6,150 nucleotides of DNA from an uncultured Oscillospiraceae bacterium (GTDB lineage: Bacteria > Bacillota > Clostridia > Oscillospirales > Acutalibacteraceae), in NCBI GenBank assembly GCA_900552985.1, contig USBP01000097.1, forward strand, positions 1 through 6,150, written 5' to 3'. Positions within the stretch are counted from its first letter, which is position 1; each line of letters opens with the position of its first letter. Made by a program: the position numbers and the translations under genes. A model generated the notes under the pieces. That model saw nothing but the letters and a program-made list of their open reading frames with translations. It had not been told where the DNA came from and did no database searches. Of the stretch, positions 6,107-6,150 are shown in pieces.

Positions 6107-6150
6107 AACAAATTGGCTGCACCACAAATAAAATGATAGAATTTCCCGGT

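Noticed and set aside
5063..6127. Minus-strand open frame of 354 codons opposite the dehydrogenase end and ankyrin gene
   Set aside because: It runs through the + strand terminator, is rich in H, R and Q as is typical of shadow frames, and has no family motif.

Overview
The window looks like chromosomal DNA of an anaerobic Firmicute, most likely a gut Clostridia (Oscillospiraceae/Ruminococcaceae-like) lineage. The grounds are fairly high GC coding sequence, consensus AGGAGG-type ribosome binding sites, a consensus sigma-A promoter, and protein signatures typical of that group. The genus cannot be fixed from the sequence alone.

Positions 1-3358 hold a co-directional branched-chain amino acid cluster: a citramalate synthase (cimA-type) gene cut by the left edge, then leuC and leuD, the two subunits of the [4Fe-4S] isopropylmalate/citramalate isomerase. 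CimA condenses pyruvate with acetyl-CoA to (R)-citramalate and LeuCD isomerises it to 3-methylmalate. A LeuB-type dehydrogenase, not in this window, would finish the route to 2-oxobutyrate for isoleucine. LeuCD could equally serve leucine synthesis. A 13-bp perfect hairpin at 3473-3505 closes this block against a convergent minus-strand gene (3504-3734) for a 76-residue ribbon-helix-helix DNA-binding protein.

Positions 3735-4336 form a 602-base stretch without a conventional gene, and this is the most unusual part of the window. It contains a cluster of TGCATTRCAA-type inverted and direct repeats (3844-3890) overlapping an excellent extended -10 promoter on the + strand. Downstream lie a short U-rich segment with a possible tiny hydrophobic ORF, a nested stem-loop (4030-4093) and a textbook intrinsic terminator (4101-4141). 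Together these predict a discrete RNA of about 230 nt that I cannot assign to a known family.

Positions 4337-6034 hold a second + strand pair 24 nt apart: an extended short-chain dehydrogenase/reductase of the epimerase/3-beta-HSD/DFR-like type, and a two-helix membrane protein with an ankyrin-repeat tail. An intrinsic terminator follows at 6058-6106. The last 44 bases carry nothing recognisable.
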